Below are positions 19,083 to 27,474 of a DNA stretch of 44,207 bases, piece by piece. Source of the DNA: GCA-2717185 sp964474755 (lineage in GTDB: Bacteria > Pseudomonadota > Alphaproteobacteria > UBA8366 > GCA-2717185); contig CAYYUG010000030.1 of NCBI GenBank assembly GCA_964474755.1, positions 1 to 44,207 of the forward strand, given 5' to 3'. The translations under genes were made by a program, and so were the position numbers. Below the pieces are notes generated by a model. The model searched no databases and was not told where the DNA came from. It saw nothing but the letters and a program-made list of their open reading frames with translations. Each line of letters begins with the position of its first letter. Position 1 is the first letter of the stretch.

Positions 19083-20120
19083 CTAGCTCTCTAGCGCGCC
19101 ACCGGCCTTAGACCAAGCGTCGATGCCACCGACTAGATGCGATACGGGTTTGATGCCCATTCCCTGTGAGGTCTGCACGGCAAGCGCGGAGCGTTCGCCA
19201 TAGGCGCAGTAATAGATCAGCCGCTTACCGTCGCGCTCGACCATCTGGCGCAGCATTCCGCCCGGCTTTACAAAGTGGTCAAGCCTTAGATATGGCGCAT
19301 GCACAGAGCCCGCAATAAATCCATTTTCTGCGCGCTCTGGATCCTCGCGCAGATCAACCAGAACACAGGCACCTTCCCCGCACTGTCCGTTCACTTGATC
19401 AACGCTAAGCGCCCATGGCTCGTGCTTGGCAAGCCCTTGTTCTGCGCCGATAATTTGGTTTGCAGGTACGGCGACGTCCATCATCTTCGGATTGTCGAGG
19501 TTCAAATTGTCCATTATCTCAACATATTCCGCGGCCGAGGTGACTTGTAGGCGCGGGTTAAAGCGCTTTTCCTCGCCGATGGTGCTAACCATCTCGCCCT
19601 TATAATCGTGCGCAGGGTAGACAAGTGTCTCTTCTGGCAACTTTAACAGTTTGTTGAAAATAGAGTCGTATTGTTCGAGTGCATCACCGCCTTGAAAATC
19701 GGTGCGTCCAGTGCCGCGAATAAACAGCGTATCGCCTGTAAAAATACGGTCATTCATCTTGAAGCTATAGGAATCGTTGGTGTGCCCAGGTGTGTAGATC
19801 ACATCGAGGCTGATCCCTTCTACGGTGATCTGGTCGCCTTCTTTTACTCGCATGGACACTACATCCACAGCACTCTGCTCACCCATGATGGTAATGCATT
19901 TAGTCTTGTCACGAAGGATACCCATGCCCGTGATATGGTCGGCGTGGATATGCGTATCGACGACCTTTACAAGATCGAGGTTGAGTTCCTTGAGGAGAAG
20001 GAGATATTGCTCCACTCGGTCCAATACTGGATCAATGATAAGCGCTTCACCGCCCGGCCGGCTAGCCAATAGGTATGTATAGGTGAACGACGCGGAATCA
20101 AATAATTGACGAAAGAGCAT
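19083..20120 (-). CDS. persulfide dioxygenase (ETHE1-like) fused to a rhodanese domain
   Basis: A 345-residue fusion. The N-terminal metallo-beta-lactamase domain has THIHADH (His57, His59, Asp61, His62), TPGHTNDS, GDTLFIRG, the ETHE1-type RTDFQGGD, and YPAHDYKG. The C-terminal rhodanese domain (about 240-345) has Cys305 in the active-site loop CAYGERS. ETHE1-type enzymes oxidise glutathione persulfide to sulfite, and rhodanese moves sulfane sulfur, so the fusion suggests sulfide or persulfide detoxification in the cytosol. The ATG is preceded by AAGGAGACAGCA. It is a single gene downstream of the threonine dehydratase-like gene (115-bp gap), same strand. Confidence 0.92.
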   Translation of the reverse strand: MLFRQLFDSASFTYTYLLASRPGGEALIIDPVLDRVEQYLLLLKELNLDLVKVVDTHIHADHITGMGILRDKTKCITIMGEQSAVDVVSMRVKEGDQITVEGISLDVIYTPGHTNDSYSFKMNDRIFTGDTLFIRGTGRTDFQGGDALEQYDSIFNKLLKLPEETLVYPAHDYKGEMVSTIGEEKRFNPRLQVTSAAEYVEIMDNLNLDNPKMMDVAVPANQIIGAEQGLAKHEPWALSVDQVNGQCGEGACVLVDLREDPERAENGFIAGSVHAPYLRLDHFVKPGGMLRQMVERDGKRLIYYCAYGERSALAVQTSQGMGIKPVSHLVGGIDAWSKAGGALES

Positions 20121-20235
20121 TGCTGTCTCCTTACGCAGTTGTTCCGCGTTTCGTTGGTCAGACTGGTCATCTGTCCCGCCTAACCATTCTAATTACCAAT
20201 CAACAATCCCCTAAGTGTAATATTGCTGCCAACGA

Positions 20236-21183
20236 TTATTCGATTCCCGCCGTACCGTTACCATTTACAATAACGGCTACGATTTGGTCGTCGGGCACGT
20301 TGATCTTGCCTGTGCGGATGGCGGCGAGGGGGGCTGCTCCAGCCAACTCCACACCCTGGTTCATCTCAAACCACAACCATCGGGCGGCGTCGCGCATTTG
20401 CTCGTCGCTGACCAGGACAACCTCATCGACCTTTTCGCGGATAATATCGAGATTGATCTGCGCGCTGCGCTTTGGTGATAGAGTGCTGGCCGTGCTTTCA
20501 ATCTTTTCCAGCGTGGTCACTTTATCCGCCGCGAGGCTTGTTGATAGGGTCGGCGCACCGACTGGCTCAACGCCGATCACCTTGATCTCTGGCTTCATCG
20601 ACTTAGCTGCGATGGCGATGCCAGAGATCAATCCACCGCCGCCAACACCGGCGACGATGACGTCAATGTCAGGCGATTGTTTCAGCATTTCGCGCGCAAT
20701 CGTACCCTGACCGGCGATGACGGCCGGGTCCGCGAAGGGATGGATGTAGGTGAGGCCATCCTGTTTCGCTCGTTTCAAAGCAGCACGCTCCGAATCGTCC
20801 CAGACCTCGCCGATCCGTATCACTTCCGCGCCCCAGGCCCGAGCGCGCTCTGCCTTGTCCATGCCGGACGTCTCTGGCAAGTAGATTACTGCGGGACATT
20901 TGGAGGCATGCGCGGCGTAGGCGACTGCGATGCCGTGATTGCCGCCCGACGCGGTGACAACGCCGCGCGAACGTTCTTCTTCGCTCATTAGTAGGATGGC
21001 ATTATTGGCGCCCCGGACCTTAAAGGCGCCGGTGACCTGTAGACATTCCAATTTTAGCATCGTTTTGCCAGCGCGTAGCGGATTTCGGATGAAGCGCGAT
21101 CGTAGACAGGGCGTCCGGCGCACACGGTTTGAAATACGTTCCGCTGCAGCCTCAATATCGGAAAATTGAATTTTGACTACCAT
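20236..21183 (-). CDS. threonine dehydratase / serine racemase-like PLP enzyme
   Basis: A 315-residue fold-type II PLP enzyme. The PLP lysine is Lys55 in TGAFKVRGA, with SGGNHGIA for cofactor phosphate contacts and the glycine loop AGVGGGGLISG. The family covers threonine/serine ammonia-lyases, serine racemase and hydroxyaspartate dehydratase, and there is no C-terminal ACT domain, so this is the catabolic or racemase type. ATG 21183 is chosen over a much longer frame (to 21363) because AGGAG lies upstream and homologues begin near this point (VKIQFSDIEAA). The stop of the cupin-like gene is 17 bp upstream on the same strand. Confidence 0.9.
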   Translation of the reverse strand: MVVKIQFSDIEAAAERISNRVRRTPCLRSRFIRNPLRAGKTMLKLECLQVTGAFKVRGANNAILLMSEEERSRGVVTASGGNHGIAVAYAAHASKCPAVIYLPETSGMDKAERARAWGAEVIRIGEVWDDSERAALKRAKQDGLTYIHPFADPAVIAGQGTIAREMLKQSPDIDVIVAGVGGGGLISGIAIAAKSMKPEIKVIGVEPVGAPTLSTSLAADKVTTLEKIESTASTLSPKRSAQINLDIIREKVDEVVLVSDEQMRDAARWLWFEMNQGVELAGAAPLAAIRTGKINVPDDQIVAVIVNGNGTAGIE

Positions 21184-21200
21184 ATCTTTCGAAACTCCTA

Positions 21201-21548
21201 CTACGCTGCTGGTTTTTCCCACTGGCCACGCGGTTGTGGGAAGGTATCCAAGGACGTCATGCTTTGCACTCCGATGCGCATCATTTGCTCGACATTCCGA
21301 GGTGTGTGCAAATAATTGCTCCTCATGAACGTTACTTGTCCGCATTTCTGAATGTGAGGACACCTACCTTCCGGGCAGACTTTCCATCGCCGTTGCAGGC
21401 GGCTGTTGAACGATCGTCGGCTGTTCGGGTCTAAATTCACGGCTGAAAGCATTGTCTGATCGTCGATGAGGACATTGGTATTCATGCCAACGGCACGCGT
21501 GCATTCTATACCGCTTTCAAGCGTTTCGAGTTTGAAGGAATTTTCCAC
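21201..21548 (-). CDS. degenerate cupin-like protein lacking metal ligands
   Basis: A 115-residue frame from a GTG start, with AGGAG 11 bases upstream. The layout matches small cupins: NTNVLIDDQTMLSAVNLDPNS, a short first motif region, EGRCPHIQKCGQVTF, HTPRNVEQMMRIG, then LDTFPQPRGQWEKP at the end. In working cupins the first motif reads like HSHPxEQW and the second NVPHG. Here they are NSRLQRRW and NVEQMM, so every expected metal-binding histidine is gone while the frame stays open. It may be an early pseudogene or a metal-free binding protein. It precedes the PLP enzyme by 17 bp. Confidence 0.5.
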   Translation of the reverse strand: MENSFKLETLESGIECTRAVGMNTNVLIDDQTMLSAVNLDPNSRRSFNSRLQRRWKVCPEGRCPHIQKCGQVTFMRSNYLHTPRNVEQMMRIGVQSMTSLDTFPQPRGQWEKPAA

Positions 21549-21612
21549 CTTTCATAATACTCCTAGTTTAGTAGCTCGTGGCCGCATTTTTCTGTCTATC
21601 GCTTAATGTTGA

Positions 21613-21630
21613 CACTTTGGCAACGCAAAG
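21613..21630. promoter_or_regulatory. operator-like inverted repeat in a divergent promoter
   Basis: ACTTTG and CAAAGT arms flank a 6-bp spacer in the region between the divergently read cupin-like gene (starts 21548) and the ketopantoate reductase-like gene (starts 21693). A TTGACA hexamer overlaps it at 21609-21614. No clear -10 box at proper spacing was found, so the regulatory role is only a suggestion. Confidence 0.25.
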
Positions 21631-21692
21631 TTCGAGCGCATTGGCGTAGCTTTAGGTCGCCTTTACACTGCTGGTTATGGGAGGACATCTAA

Positions 21693-22655
21693 ATGAAATA
21701 TATCATTGTGGGTGCCGGCGCACTGGGCAGTATTCTTGGTGGGAATCTTATCCGAGCCGGAGCTGATGTTACGCTTTTGGTGCGCGGTGCGAGAGCGGCT
21801 CATCTCCGGGAGAATGGCATTACACTTCGTGGATTGGTCGACGACAATATTCCATGCCAAGTAGAAACCAATCCCTCTGCGCTGACCGAAACGGACGTAT
21901 TGATCGTCACTGTTAAGACCTATCAAACTGCAGACGCCATCGCACCTTTGCGGCATTTGCGTATCGGTAATGTGTTTTCTGTGGCAAATGGCATTCTGAA
22001 AAATGGCCAACTTGGCAGCGTGTTCGGTGAAGAATCTGTACTAGGTTCGATTGCGATGATAAGCGGTGAGCTGTTGGGTGATGGGTCGGTGAACTTTACG
22101 GTTAATCAACTGCTGGAGATTGGCGCTCTTCCCAGCGGACCTTCCGCCGCCAGTACAGCGATCGCAGACAATCTCAATGCCGCAGGAATAAACACGGAAG
22201 TATCTGAGAATATGCAGACTGACGAATGGTCTAAATACGTTAATTGGTCCGGCATGATGGCGCTGTCGGTCCTGACGCGGCTGGAGACCTACAAGTTTTT
22301 GTCCGATCCGGGGGCAACTCGCGTTGCTGCGAAAATTATGCGTGAAACAGCGGCTTTGGCTGAAGCAATGGAAATTCCGCTTTCTGATAAACCGCCGGTT
22401 GCTTGCGATGCGATCGTTGCCGGCAGCGAAGATGATGCGGTGATATTTTTACAAAAGCTCGGCCGCACTTTCGAAAAAAATGCACCCCAGCACCGGGTCT
22501 CGACCTTGCAGGACGTTGATCGTGGGCAAAACCTTGAAATTCATGAGACGCTTGGCCATTCGATCGAAACAGCGAAGCAGCTTGATGTTTCGGTACCTAC
22601 AATTGAGGCGTGTTACGGTTTGATCGGTGCGGTTGATCGATGGATTAGTAATTGA
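21693..22655 (+). CDS. ketopantoate reductase-like protein (ApbA/PanE family)
   Basis: A 320-residue NADPH-dependent reductase. The Rossmann motif GAGALGSILGG begins at residue 7, and the C-terminal helical domain includes DEWSKYVNWSGMMALSVLT and QDVDRGQNLEIHETLG, matching the family's catalytic region. Members reduce 2-dehydropantoate for coenzyme A synthesis, but paralogues in catabolic clusters act on other 2-oxo acids. Here the context is catabolic, so the panE name is withheld. The ATG has GGGAGG upstream. The next gene begins 15 bp after the stop. Confidence 0.9.
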   Translation: MKYIIVGAGALGSILGGNLIRAGADVTLLVRGARAAHLRENGITLRGLVDDNIPCQVETNPSALTETDVLIVTVKTYQTADAIAPLRHLRIGNVFSVANGILKNGQLGSVFGEESVLGSIAMISGELLGDGSVNFTVNQLLEIGALPSGPSAASTAIADNLNAAGINTEVSENMQTDEWSKYVNWSGMMALSVLTRLETYKFLSDPGATRVAAKIMRETAALAEAMEIPLSDKPPVACDAIVAGSEDDAVIFLQKLGRTFEKNAPQHRVSTLQDVDRGQNLEIHETLGHSIETAKQLDVSVPTIEACYGLIGAVDRWISN

Positions 22656-22670
22656 GGGTAAGGGGAAACG

Positions 22671-23264
22671 ATGAGCTTTTTTCATCCAGGCATGCGCGAA
22701 TTGCAGGACCGTTTCGAGGGTCGGGCGGTTCCCGACCGGTTGGCTGATAATCGCATGCGTACGGCCTTCTCGGATACGGACCGGCAGTTCATCGAATCCT
22801 CATCCTTTTTCTTTCTATCGACTGCTACGGATGAGAGCGTTGATTGCTCTTTCAAGGGCGGCGATCCCGGCTTCGTCCGGATTGTTGGCAAAAATGAACT
22901 GGAGTGGCCGGATTATGACGGCAATCGGATGTATCGCAGCTTGGGCAATATACTTTGCAATCCGCGAGTAGGCCTGTTGTTCATCCGTTTCGATGGCACC
23001 CGTTTCGATGGCTCCGCGCGCCTGAGGGTGAACGGCCATGCGGTTATGGATGAAAGCAATGCCGCGCGGGCGTTAATACCTGGCGCGAAGCGAATCATCC
23101 GTATGACAGCAGAGCATATCTTCACAAATTGTCCACGCTACATTCCCGCAATGACAGAAGAGGAGACGTCCGTTTATACGCCGCGCGAAGGTTACACGCC
23201 GCCGGATCCGGCGTGGAAATCGCGTGACTTCGTCAAAGATATTTTCGACGACGAACGAAGTTAG
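22671..23264 (+). CDS. pyridoxamine 5'-phosphate oxidase-family (FMN split-barrel) protein
   Basis: A 197-residue protein of the PNPOx-like split-barrel family, beginning FFHPGMRELQDRF. It has FFFLSTAT, CSFKGGDPGFVRI, LEWPDYDGNRMYRSLGNI and PRVGLLFIRFDG, the expected flavin-binding barrel strands. Most such proteins bind FMN, F420 or haem and their substrates are unknown; this subfamily is not the PdxH enzyme. The ATG has AGGGGAAA upstream. It lies between the ketopantoate reductase-like gene and an FAD dehydrogenase on the same strand, so a redox role in the same pathway is possible. Confidence 0.85.
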   Translation: MSFFHPGMRELQDRFEGRAVPDRLADNRMRTAFSDTDRQFIESSSFFFLSTATDESVDCSFKGGDPGFVRIVGKNELEWPDYDGNRMYRSLGNILCNPRVGLLFIRFDGTRFDGSARLRVNGHAVMDESNAARALIPGAKRIIRMTAEHIFTNCPRYIPAMTEEETSVYTPREGYTPPDPAWKSRDFVKDIFDDERS

Positions 23265-23361
23265 GCATAAAGGTTTATGGGTTAGTCCACGAACACACCT
23301 GGCGAGTAATAGTTGTACTACACTATGTACTAAGATCGAGGCCGGTTGGCCGGGAGCGACT

Positions 23362-24978
23362 TTGAAACAAGATCGAAAGTACGATGTCGTCGTCGTCGGA
23401 ACGGGTGCAGCTGGACTCAGCGCCGCGCTGAAGGCTCGGTTGCTCGGTGCTTCCGTGCTGGTCGTGGAAAAGGGGGCGGTGGCCGGTGGCACCACGGCGA
23501 TGTCGGGGGGCTGTATCTGGGCGCCGAGGCACCACTATCAGGCGCAGATGGGCGTGACCGACAGTCGCGAGGCCGCACTCGAATATATACGGGAGGTGTC
23601 ACCGGATGGCTGGCATAACACTGAAGAGCCACTTTGGAGCGCTTTCGTTGATTCCGTGCCGGAGATGTTGCTATTTCTTGAGCAAGCGACGCCTCTGAAA
23701 TTTACGCCAAATCGAGAGCCGGACCCATATTCGGAGGCGCCTGGTGGCTTGACATTTGGTCGTAATGTGTCGGCGGCGCCGCTTCGCATAGGCATTCTCG
23801 GCAGGTGGCGCGACAAGGTGCGGCCGGCCAGTTTCGATATACGGCTAAATTACGAGGAAATGGTCGACACCTTTTTTTATGCTAACCCAAAGAAATGGGC
23901 GTTGCGTTATGGACCGCGGTTGGCATGGCGCCATCTGATGAACATGCGAACGAAGGGTAACGCGCTGTCTATTGGCCTGCTCAAAGGCTGCCTTGACAAT
24001 GACATAGACATCTGGCTCAAGACGCCGGCGCAACAGCTCATTCAGAAAGAAGGGGCGACTGTGGGGCTCGCAGTCGAGCGTGCGGGCGAAGCCGTATCTA
24101 TACGCGCAGATAAGGGCGTGATCCTGGCAAGTGGTGGGTTTGAATGGAACCCAGAAATGATGGCGGAACATTTCCCAGGGCCGGTTGAATGGACAGCAAG
24201 CCCGCCGACCAATACCGGTGACGGTCAGCGCATGGCCGAGGCGGTTGGTGCGCGGCTCGACAAGATGGACCAGGCGCTGGTTATGGGCACGTCACCGATC
24301 ACCTATGAAGGCCAGTTGCAAGGGCTGCCGGCAGCAGACTATTTCCTGCCGCATAGTATGATTGTCAATCGGTATGGCAAGCGCTTCGTTAATGAAAAAC
24401 AGATGAATGTGGGTCTCGCTTTCACTGAGAAGGACCCGGCGACAGGTGAACCGTTGCATTTACCTGCCTGGCGTATCTACGACCATCAATTTTCGGTGAA
24501 GTATCCGCATGCGATGCCGAAGAACGCATTGTCGGGAAATAGGTTCGAGGCCGATACGCTGGAAAAACTAGCGCAGCAGATCGATGTCGATGCGATGGGA
24601 TTAATCGAGACAGCCCGCAACTTCAGCGATTTTGCGCGAACTGGTGTCGACAAGGATTTTGGCCGTGGTAGCACCGTCTGGGACCGAAACCGTGGCGGTG
24701 ATCCCGATCATAAACCGAACCCTACTCTTGGGACGATTGAGCAGCCGCCCTTTTACGCTATGCCTTTCAAGGCTAGTTTCCTCAGCACCAAAGGCGGAGC
24801 GCGGACCAACGAGTTTGCCGAAGTGCTCGATCGCGACGACCGGATAATCCCAGGCCTCTACGCCGCCGGCAATGTGATGGCGAATAGCTTTGGCTCTAAG
24901 GGTGTTGGAGCGGGAACCACTCTCGGACCCTGCCTGACATGGGGATACATCGCCGGATTAAATGCTGCTAGTCGCTAG
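23362..24978 (+). CDS. FAD-dependent dehydrogenase (fumarate reductase / 3-ketosteroid dehydrogenase family)
   Basis: A 538-residue flavoprotein of the FAD_binding_2 family. The dinucleotide motif is VVVGTGAAGLSAAL with VVEKG at the end of the second strand, followed by TTAMSGGCIWAP. The C-terminal FAD loop reads GLYAAGNVMANSF and GAGTTLGPCLTWGYIAG. These match 3-ketosteroid delta1-dehydrogenase-like and other fumarate-reductase-like enzymes, which desaturate or reduce C-C bonds; the substrate is unknown. A TTG at 23362 with GGGAG six bases before it is chosen over a longer frame from 23224, because the upstream part overlaps the previous gene. It ends overlapping the convergent acyl-CoA dehydrogenase by four bases. 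Confidence 0.88.
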   Translation: MKQDRKYDVVVVGTGAAGLSAALKARLLGASVLVVEKGAVAGGTTAMSGGCIWAPRHHYQAQMGVTDSREAALEYIREVSPDGWHNTEEPLWSAFVDSVPEMLLFLEQATPLKFTPNREPDPYSEAPGGLTFGRNVSAAPLRIGILGRWRDKVRPASFDIRLNYEEMVDTFFYANPKKWALRYGPRLAWRHLMNMRTKGNALSIGLLKGCLDNDIDIWLKTPAQQLIQKEGATVGLAVERAGEAVSIRADKGVILASGGFEWNPEMMAEHFPGPVEWTASPPTNTGDGQRMAEAVGARLDKMDQALVMGTSPITYEGQLQGLPAADYFLPHSMIVNRYGKRFVNEKQMNVGLAFTEKDPATGEPLHLPAWRIYDHQFSVKYPHAMPKNALSGNRFEADTLEKLAQQIDVDAMGLIETARNFSDFARTGVDKDFGRGSTVWDRNRGGDPDHKPNPTLGTIEQPPFYAMPFKASFLSTKGGARTNEFAEVLDRDDRIIPGLYAAGNVMANSFGSKGVGAGTTLGPCLTWGYIAGLNAASR

Positions 24979-26201
24979 AATGCAGGCGGTGGCTCGTCAT
25001 CGTCCACACGCTTCAGTGGAGAAGCTAAGTCGGCTGGATTGATGTCGAGCTCGTGCAGCGCGATGTTTAGCAAGCAAAAATCCGCCTGCGGAGCCTGAAT
25101 AGGTGCCAGTGCACCGTCACGAAACATCTGCTCAATACGGGACCCTTTGAATATCGTGTGGGCGCCGCCAAGTCGCAGGGCCATGCGGGTGACCCGCGTG
25201 CACATTTCGCCGACGGTGTATTTCGCTCGGAAAAGAGCAGCGAGGCTCTCCGGCGTCGGGCCCTGACTGTCAAGCATCCAGGCAGAGTTGTAGACCACCA
25301 AACGGGCCGCCTCGATATCGACCGCCATCTCCGCTACCTTGCGCCGGGCATCTGGGTGATAAGCGAGTGATTGGGTATAACCGGGCGGTTTGCGTTCTTT
25401 CAGAACCTTGACCACTTCCTTGTAAGCTGCCGCCGCTACACCGAGATAGACTGGAGTGTAGGAGGCCCAGAACCAGTGTGCCTGATCAGCGCGGAAGGGC
25501 TGAATATTATCGGTCAGGTAGAGCGTATTGTGTTCGGGAACGAAACAATCTTTAAGGATCATGGAGTCGCTGCGCGTGGCGCGCATACCCATGACATCCC
25601 AGTTTTCAATTACACTGCGACCTTCAGATTTTGTTGGGATCAATATCAATAAACCGGCCCGCGGGTCTGTCGCACCATCCGGGTAGGCCATGATCGCGCA
25701 ATAGTCTGCTGCCTGAAGCATCGAGGCGAACATTTTACGGCCATTTATCACCCAGCCGCCATCGACCTTTTTTGCCATGGTGCCGAGATGACGCTCACCG
25801 ATTAGCGATGTGCTAGTTGCTTCCGAGAAGTTGCCGGCGATCAGTGCTCCGTCTTCAACTGCCAATTTGGCGATATATTGCCTAGTTTTCTCCGGGACGT
25901 ATTCGCTTTCCGTCAGCGGACCGACCATCGAGGCGTGCATGTTAAAGGCGAGCGCTGTTGCCGGGCATCCCTCAGCCAATGCCTCGTAGGCGAGCGTGTG
26001 GTCAAATAGTCCCGCACCGCCTCCCCCGAACGTCTTACCGATATTGTGGGACAGGAATCCTTCTTCGCGAAGCCGGTTGTAGTTTTCGCTAGGATGGCTC
26101 GCCTCGCGGTCGTGATCGCCGGTTCGTTTTGCGAAATCGGCTGCCAACTCACGACATAGTTCAACTAGTTGTTTCTGCGCATCATTTAGATTGAAGAGCA
26201 C
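24975..26201 (-). CDS. acyl-CoA dehydrogenase-family flavoprotein
   Basis: A 408-residue protein of the acyl-CoA dehydrogenase fold. The N-terminal helical domain (LNDAQKQLVELCREL, GFLSHNIGKTFGGGGAG), the central beta domain (DGGWVINGRKMFASML, VIENWDVMGMRATRSDS) and the C-terminal helices (RLGGAHTIFKGSRIEQMFRDG) are all present. FAD-dependent oxidation of an acyl-CoA is likely, though some members are flavin monooxygenases, and the catalytic Glu cannot be placed with certainty. The start is four bases after the stop of the Asp-box gene, so the two form a leftward unit. It is convergent with the FAD dehydrogenase. Confidence 0.88.
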   Translation of the reverse strand: MLFNLNDAQKQLVELCRELAADFAKRTGDHDREASHPSENYNRLREEGFLSHNIGKTFGGGGAGLFDHTLAYEALAEGCPATALAFNMHASMVGPLTESEYVPEKTRQYIAKLAVEDGALIAGNFSEATSTSLIGERHLGTMAKKVDGGWVINGRKMFASMLQAADYCAIMAYPDGATDPRAGLLILIPTKSEGRSVIENWDVMGMRATRSDSMILKDCFVPEHNTLYLTDNIQPFRADQAHWFWASYTPVYLGVAAAAYKEVVKVLKERKPPGYTQSLAYHPDARRKVAEMAVDIEAARLVVYNSAWMLDSQGPTPESLAALFRAKYTVGEMCTRVTRMALRLGGAHTIFKGSRIEQMFRDGALAPIQAPQADFCLLNIALHELDINPADLASPLKRVDDDEPPPAF

Positions 26202-26205
26202 TGCC

Positions 26206-27237
26206 TTAGGTCCGTGCGAGTGCGTATATCAGGCGTCCTTCCGGCAAGGCTGGAAGGGAGTGCCAGTTTTCTCCTGCATCCTCGCTGGAGAATATCTCAC
26301 CGCCGTTGGTGGCGCAGGAGATGCGGTTCGGATGCCGTTCGTCACAGGCTAGCTTGAACATGGTCGCACCAGGCTTCAACCCCATATCTACACGTTCCCA
26401 GCTGTCACCCCCGTCACGGCTGTAAAGCAGAACCCCCGTATCGCTTTGAAAGTCCGCCCCAGCGGAAACCCAAATTTTGCGAGAATTGCCGGGTACCTCG
26501 CGGATATCACGGCAATAGATCATGCCTTTCGCATTGAGTGGTTCAAGTGGCACATGCTTCCAATGGTCGCCGGCATCCGGGCTGACGAACATGCCCGCAC
26601 GTCCGATCGAATAGACGGTGCCAGGCCGCCAGCGGCTAGCCAGTATGCCATGCATGTCGACCGTGTCGTCGTTGACATACTGCCCCTCGCTCAGGTTTTC
26701 CCAACACGCTCCACCATCGGTGGAACGGATTATGCCGCCGACCTCGATGGCAGCGTAGAGTAAGTCTGGTTCCGTCTCGCTCGCCGCCATCATCAAGACA
26801 CGTTTAACCGGGTTGGCGCCGGGCGCTGTCGTGATGTCAGGAAAGCGGACGCTGACGGGTAGGGGCTCCCAATTCTTGCCGGCATCTTCGCTGCGGTAGA
26901 TCTCGCAGTTCTCATAACCGACGAACATTACGTCAGGGTCGCGCGGGTGGAATAAAAAAGACCAGACCGGCAGACCACGGTCGGGCACGCCGACTTTTCC
27001 CCAATGTGCACCATGATCGTCGCTGCGATAGGGTCCGTTTTGTGTGCCAGCGAATATGACATTGGGTAATCTTGGATGAACCGTCAACGCTCGGATCTCC
27101 GGTGCTTCTGGCAGGCCATTTGACAACGCCTCCCATTCTTCCCTTCCTTCGGCAATTCGGTATAGCCCAGTATGAACCTCGCGATCCGGCGCGGTTTCGC
27201 CACCCAGACCGGCAAAGACGTAACTTTCATTCGACAT
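26206..27237 (-). CDS. Asp-box (BNR/sialidase-like) beta-propeller protein
   Basis: A 343-residue repeat protein with six Asp-box motifs of the S-x-D-x-G-x-x-W type: RSDDHGAHW, RSEDAGKNW, RSTDGGACW, VSPDAGDHW, SRDGGDSW and SSEDAGENW. These mark a beta-propeller like those of sialidases, VPS10 and photosystem assembly factors. No sialidase catalytic residues are evident and no signal peptide is seen, so it is probably cytosolic and of unknown function. ATG 27237 has AGGGAGG upstream, whereas a longer frame to 27420 has no support. It precedes the acyl-CoA dehydrogenase by four bases. Confidence 0.85.
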   Translation of the reverse strand: MSNESYVFAGLGGETAPDREVHTGLYRIAEGREEWEALSNGLPEAPEIRALTVHPRLPNVIFAGTQNGPYRSDDHGAHWGKVGVPDRGLPVWSFLFHPRDPDVMFVGYENCEIYRSEDAGKNWEPLPVSVRFPDITTAPGANPVKRVLMMAASETEPDLLYAAIEVGGIIRSTDGGACWENLSEGQYVNDDTVDMHGILASRWRPGTVYSIGRAGMFVSPDAGDHWKHVPLEPLNAKGMIYCRDIREVPGNSRKIWVSAGADFQSDTGVLLYSRDGGDSWERVDMGLKPGATMFKLACDERHPNRISCATNGGEIFSSEDAGENWHSLPALPEGRLIYALART

Positions 27238-27348
27238 GACGCCTCCCTTTCGCCAAAAAGCGTAGCACAACATCACCTGCCTAACGAAAGGATCGCTCAA
27301 CAGAAATTTTTGGGGGATGCTAAGTGGGTCTCGCCCATAATCGATTTG

Positions 27349-27366
27349 CCGGAAAATTATTTCCGG
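27349..27366. promoter_or_regulatory. perfect 7-bp inverted repeat, ATTA loop
   Basis: CCGGAAA and TTTCCGG flank ATTA, giving an 18-bp dyad about 110 bp upstream of the Asp-box gene start. GGGGTTTT on the plus strand follows the right arm closely, so it could also be a weak hairpin. It may be an operator for the leftward unit. Confidence 0.3.
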
Positions 27367-27456
27367 GGTTTTGTCGAAATTTCGCGGTATAGGCCCGGGA
27401 GGGTTAATTTTAGTGAGCACGAGATGCCCTGCACCGAGCCATTTTCAATGTTGGGA

Positions 27457-27474
27457 CTGTACGCAAACGTACAG
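27457..27474. promoter_or_regulatory. perfect 7-bp inverted repeat, operator-like
   Basis: CTGTACG and CGTACAG flank CAAA, an 18-bp dyad about 220 bp upstream of the Asp-box gene start. Such short-spaced perfect dyads are typical of TetR-, GntR- or LacI-type operators, but no regulator gene is near it. Confidence 0.35.

Noticed and set aside
21184..21363. 60-residue extension of the threonine dehydratase-like protein
   Set aside because: It lies in another frame over the cupin-like gene, and the ATG at 21183 has AGGAG and matches homologue starts.
23224..23361. Long N-terminal extension of the FAD dehydrogenase
   Set aside because: It overlaps the end of the preceding gene, has no family similarity, and TTG 23362 has a proper ribosome site.
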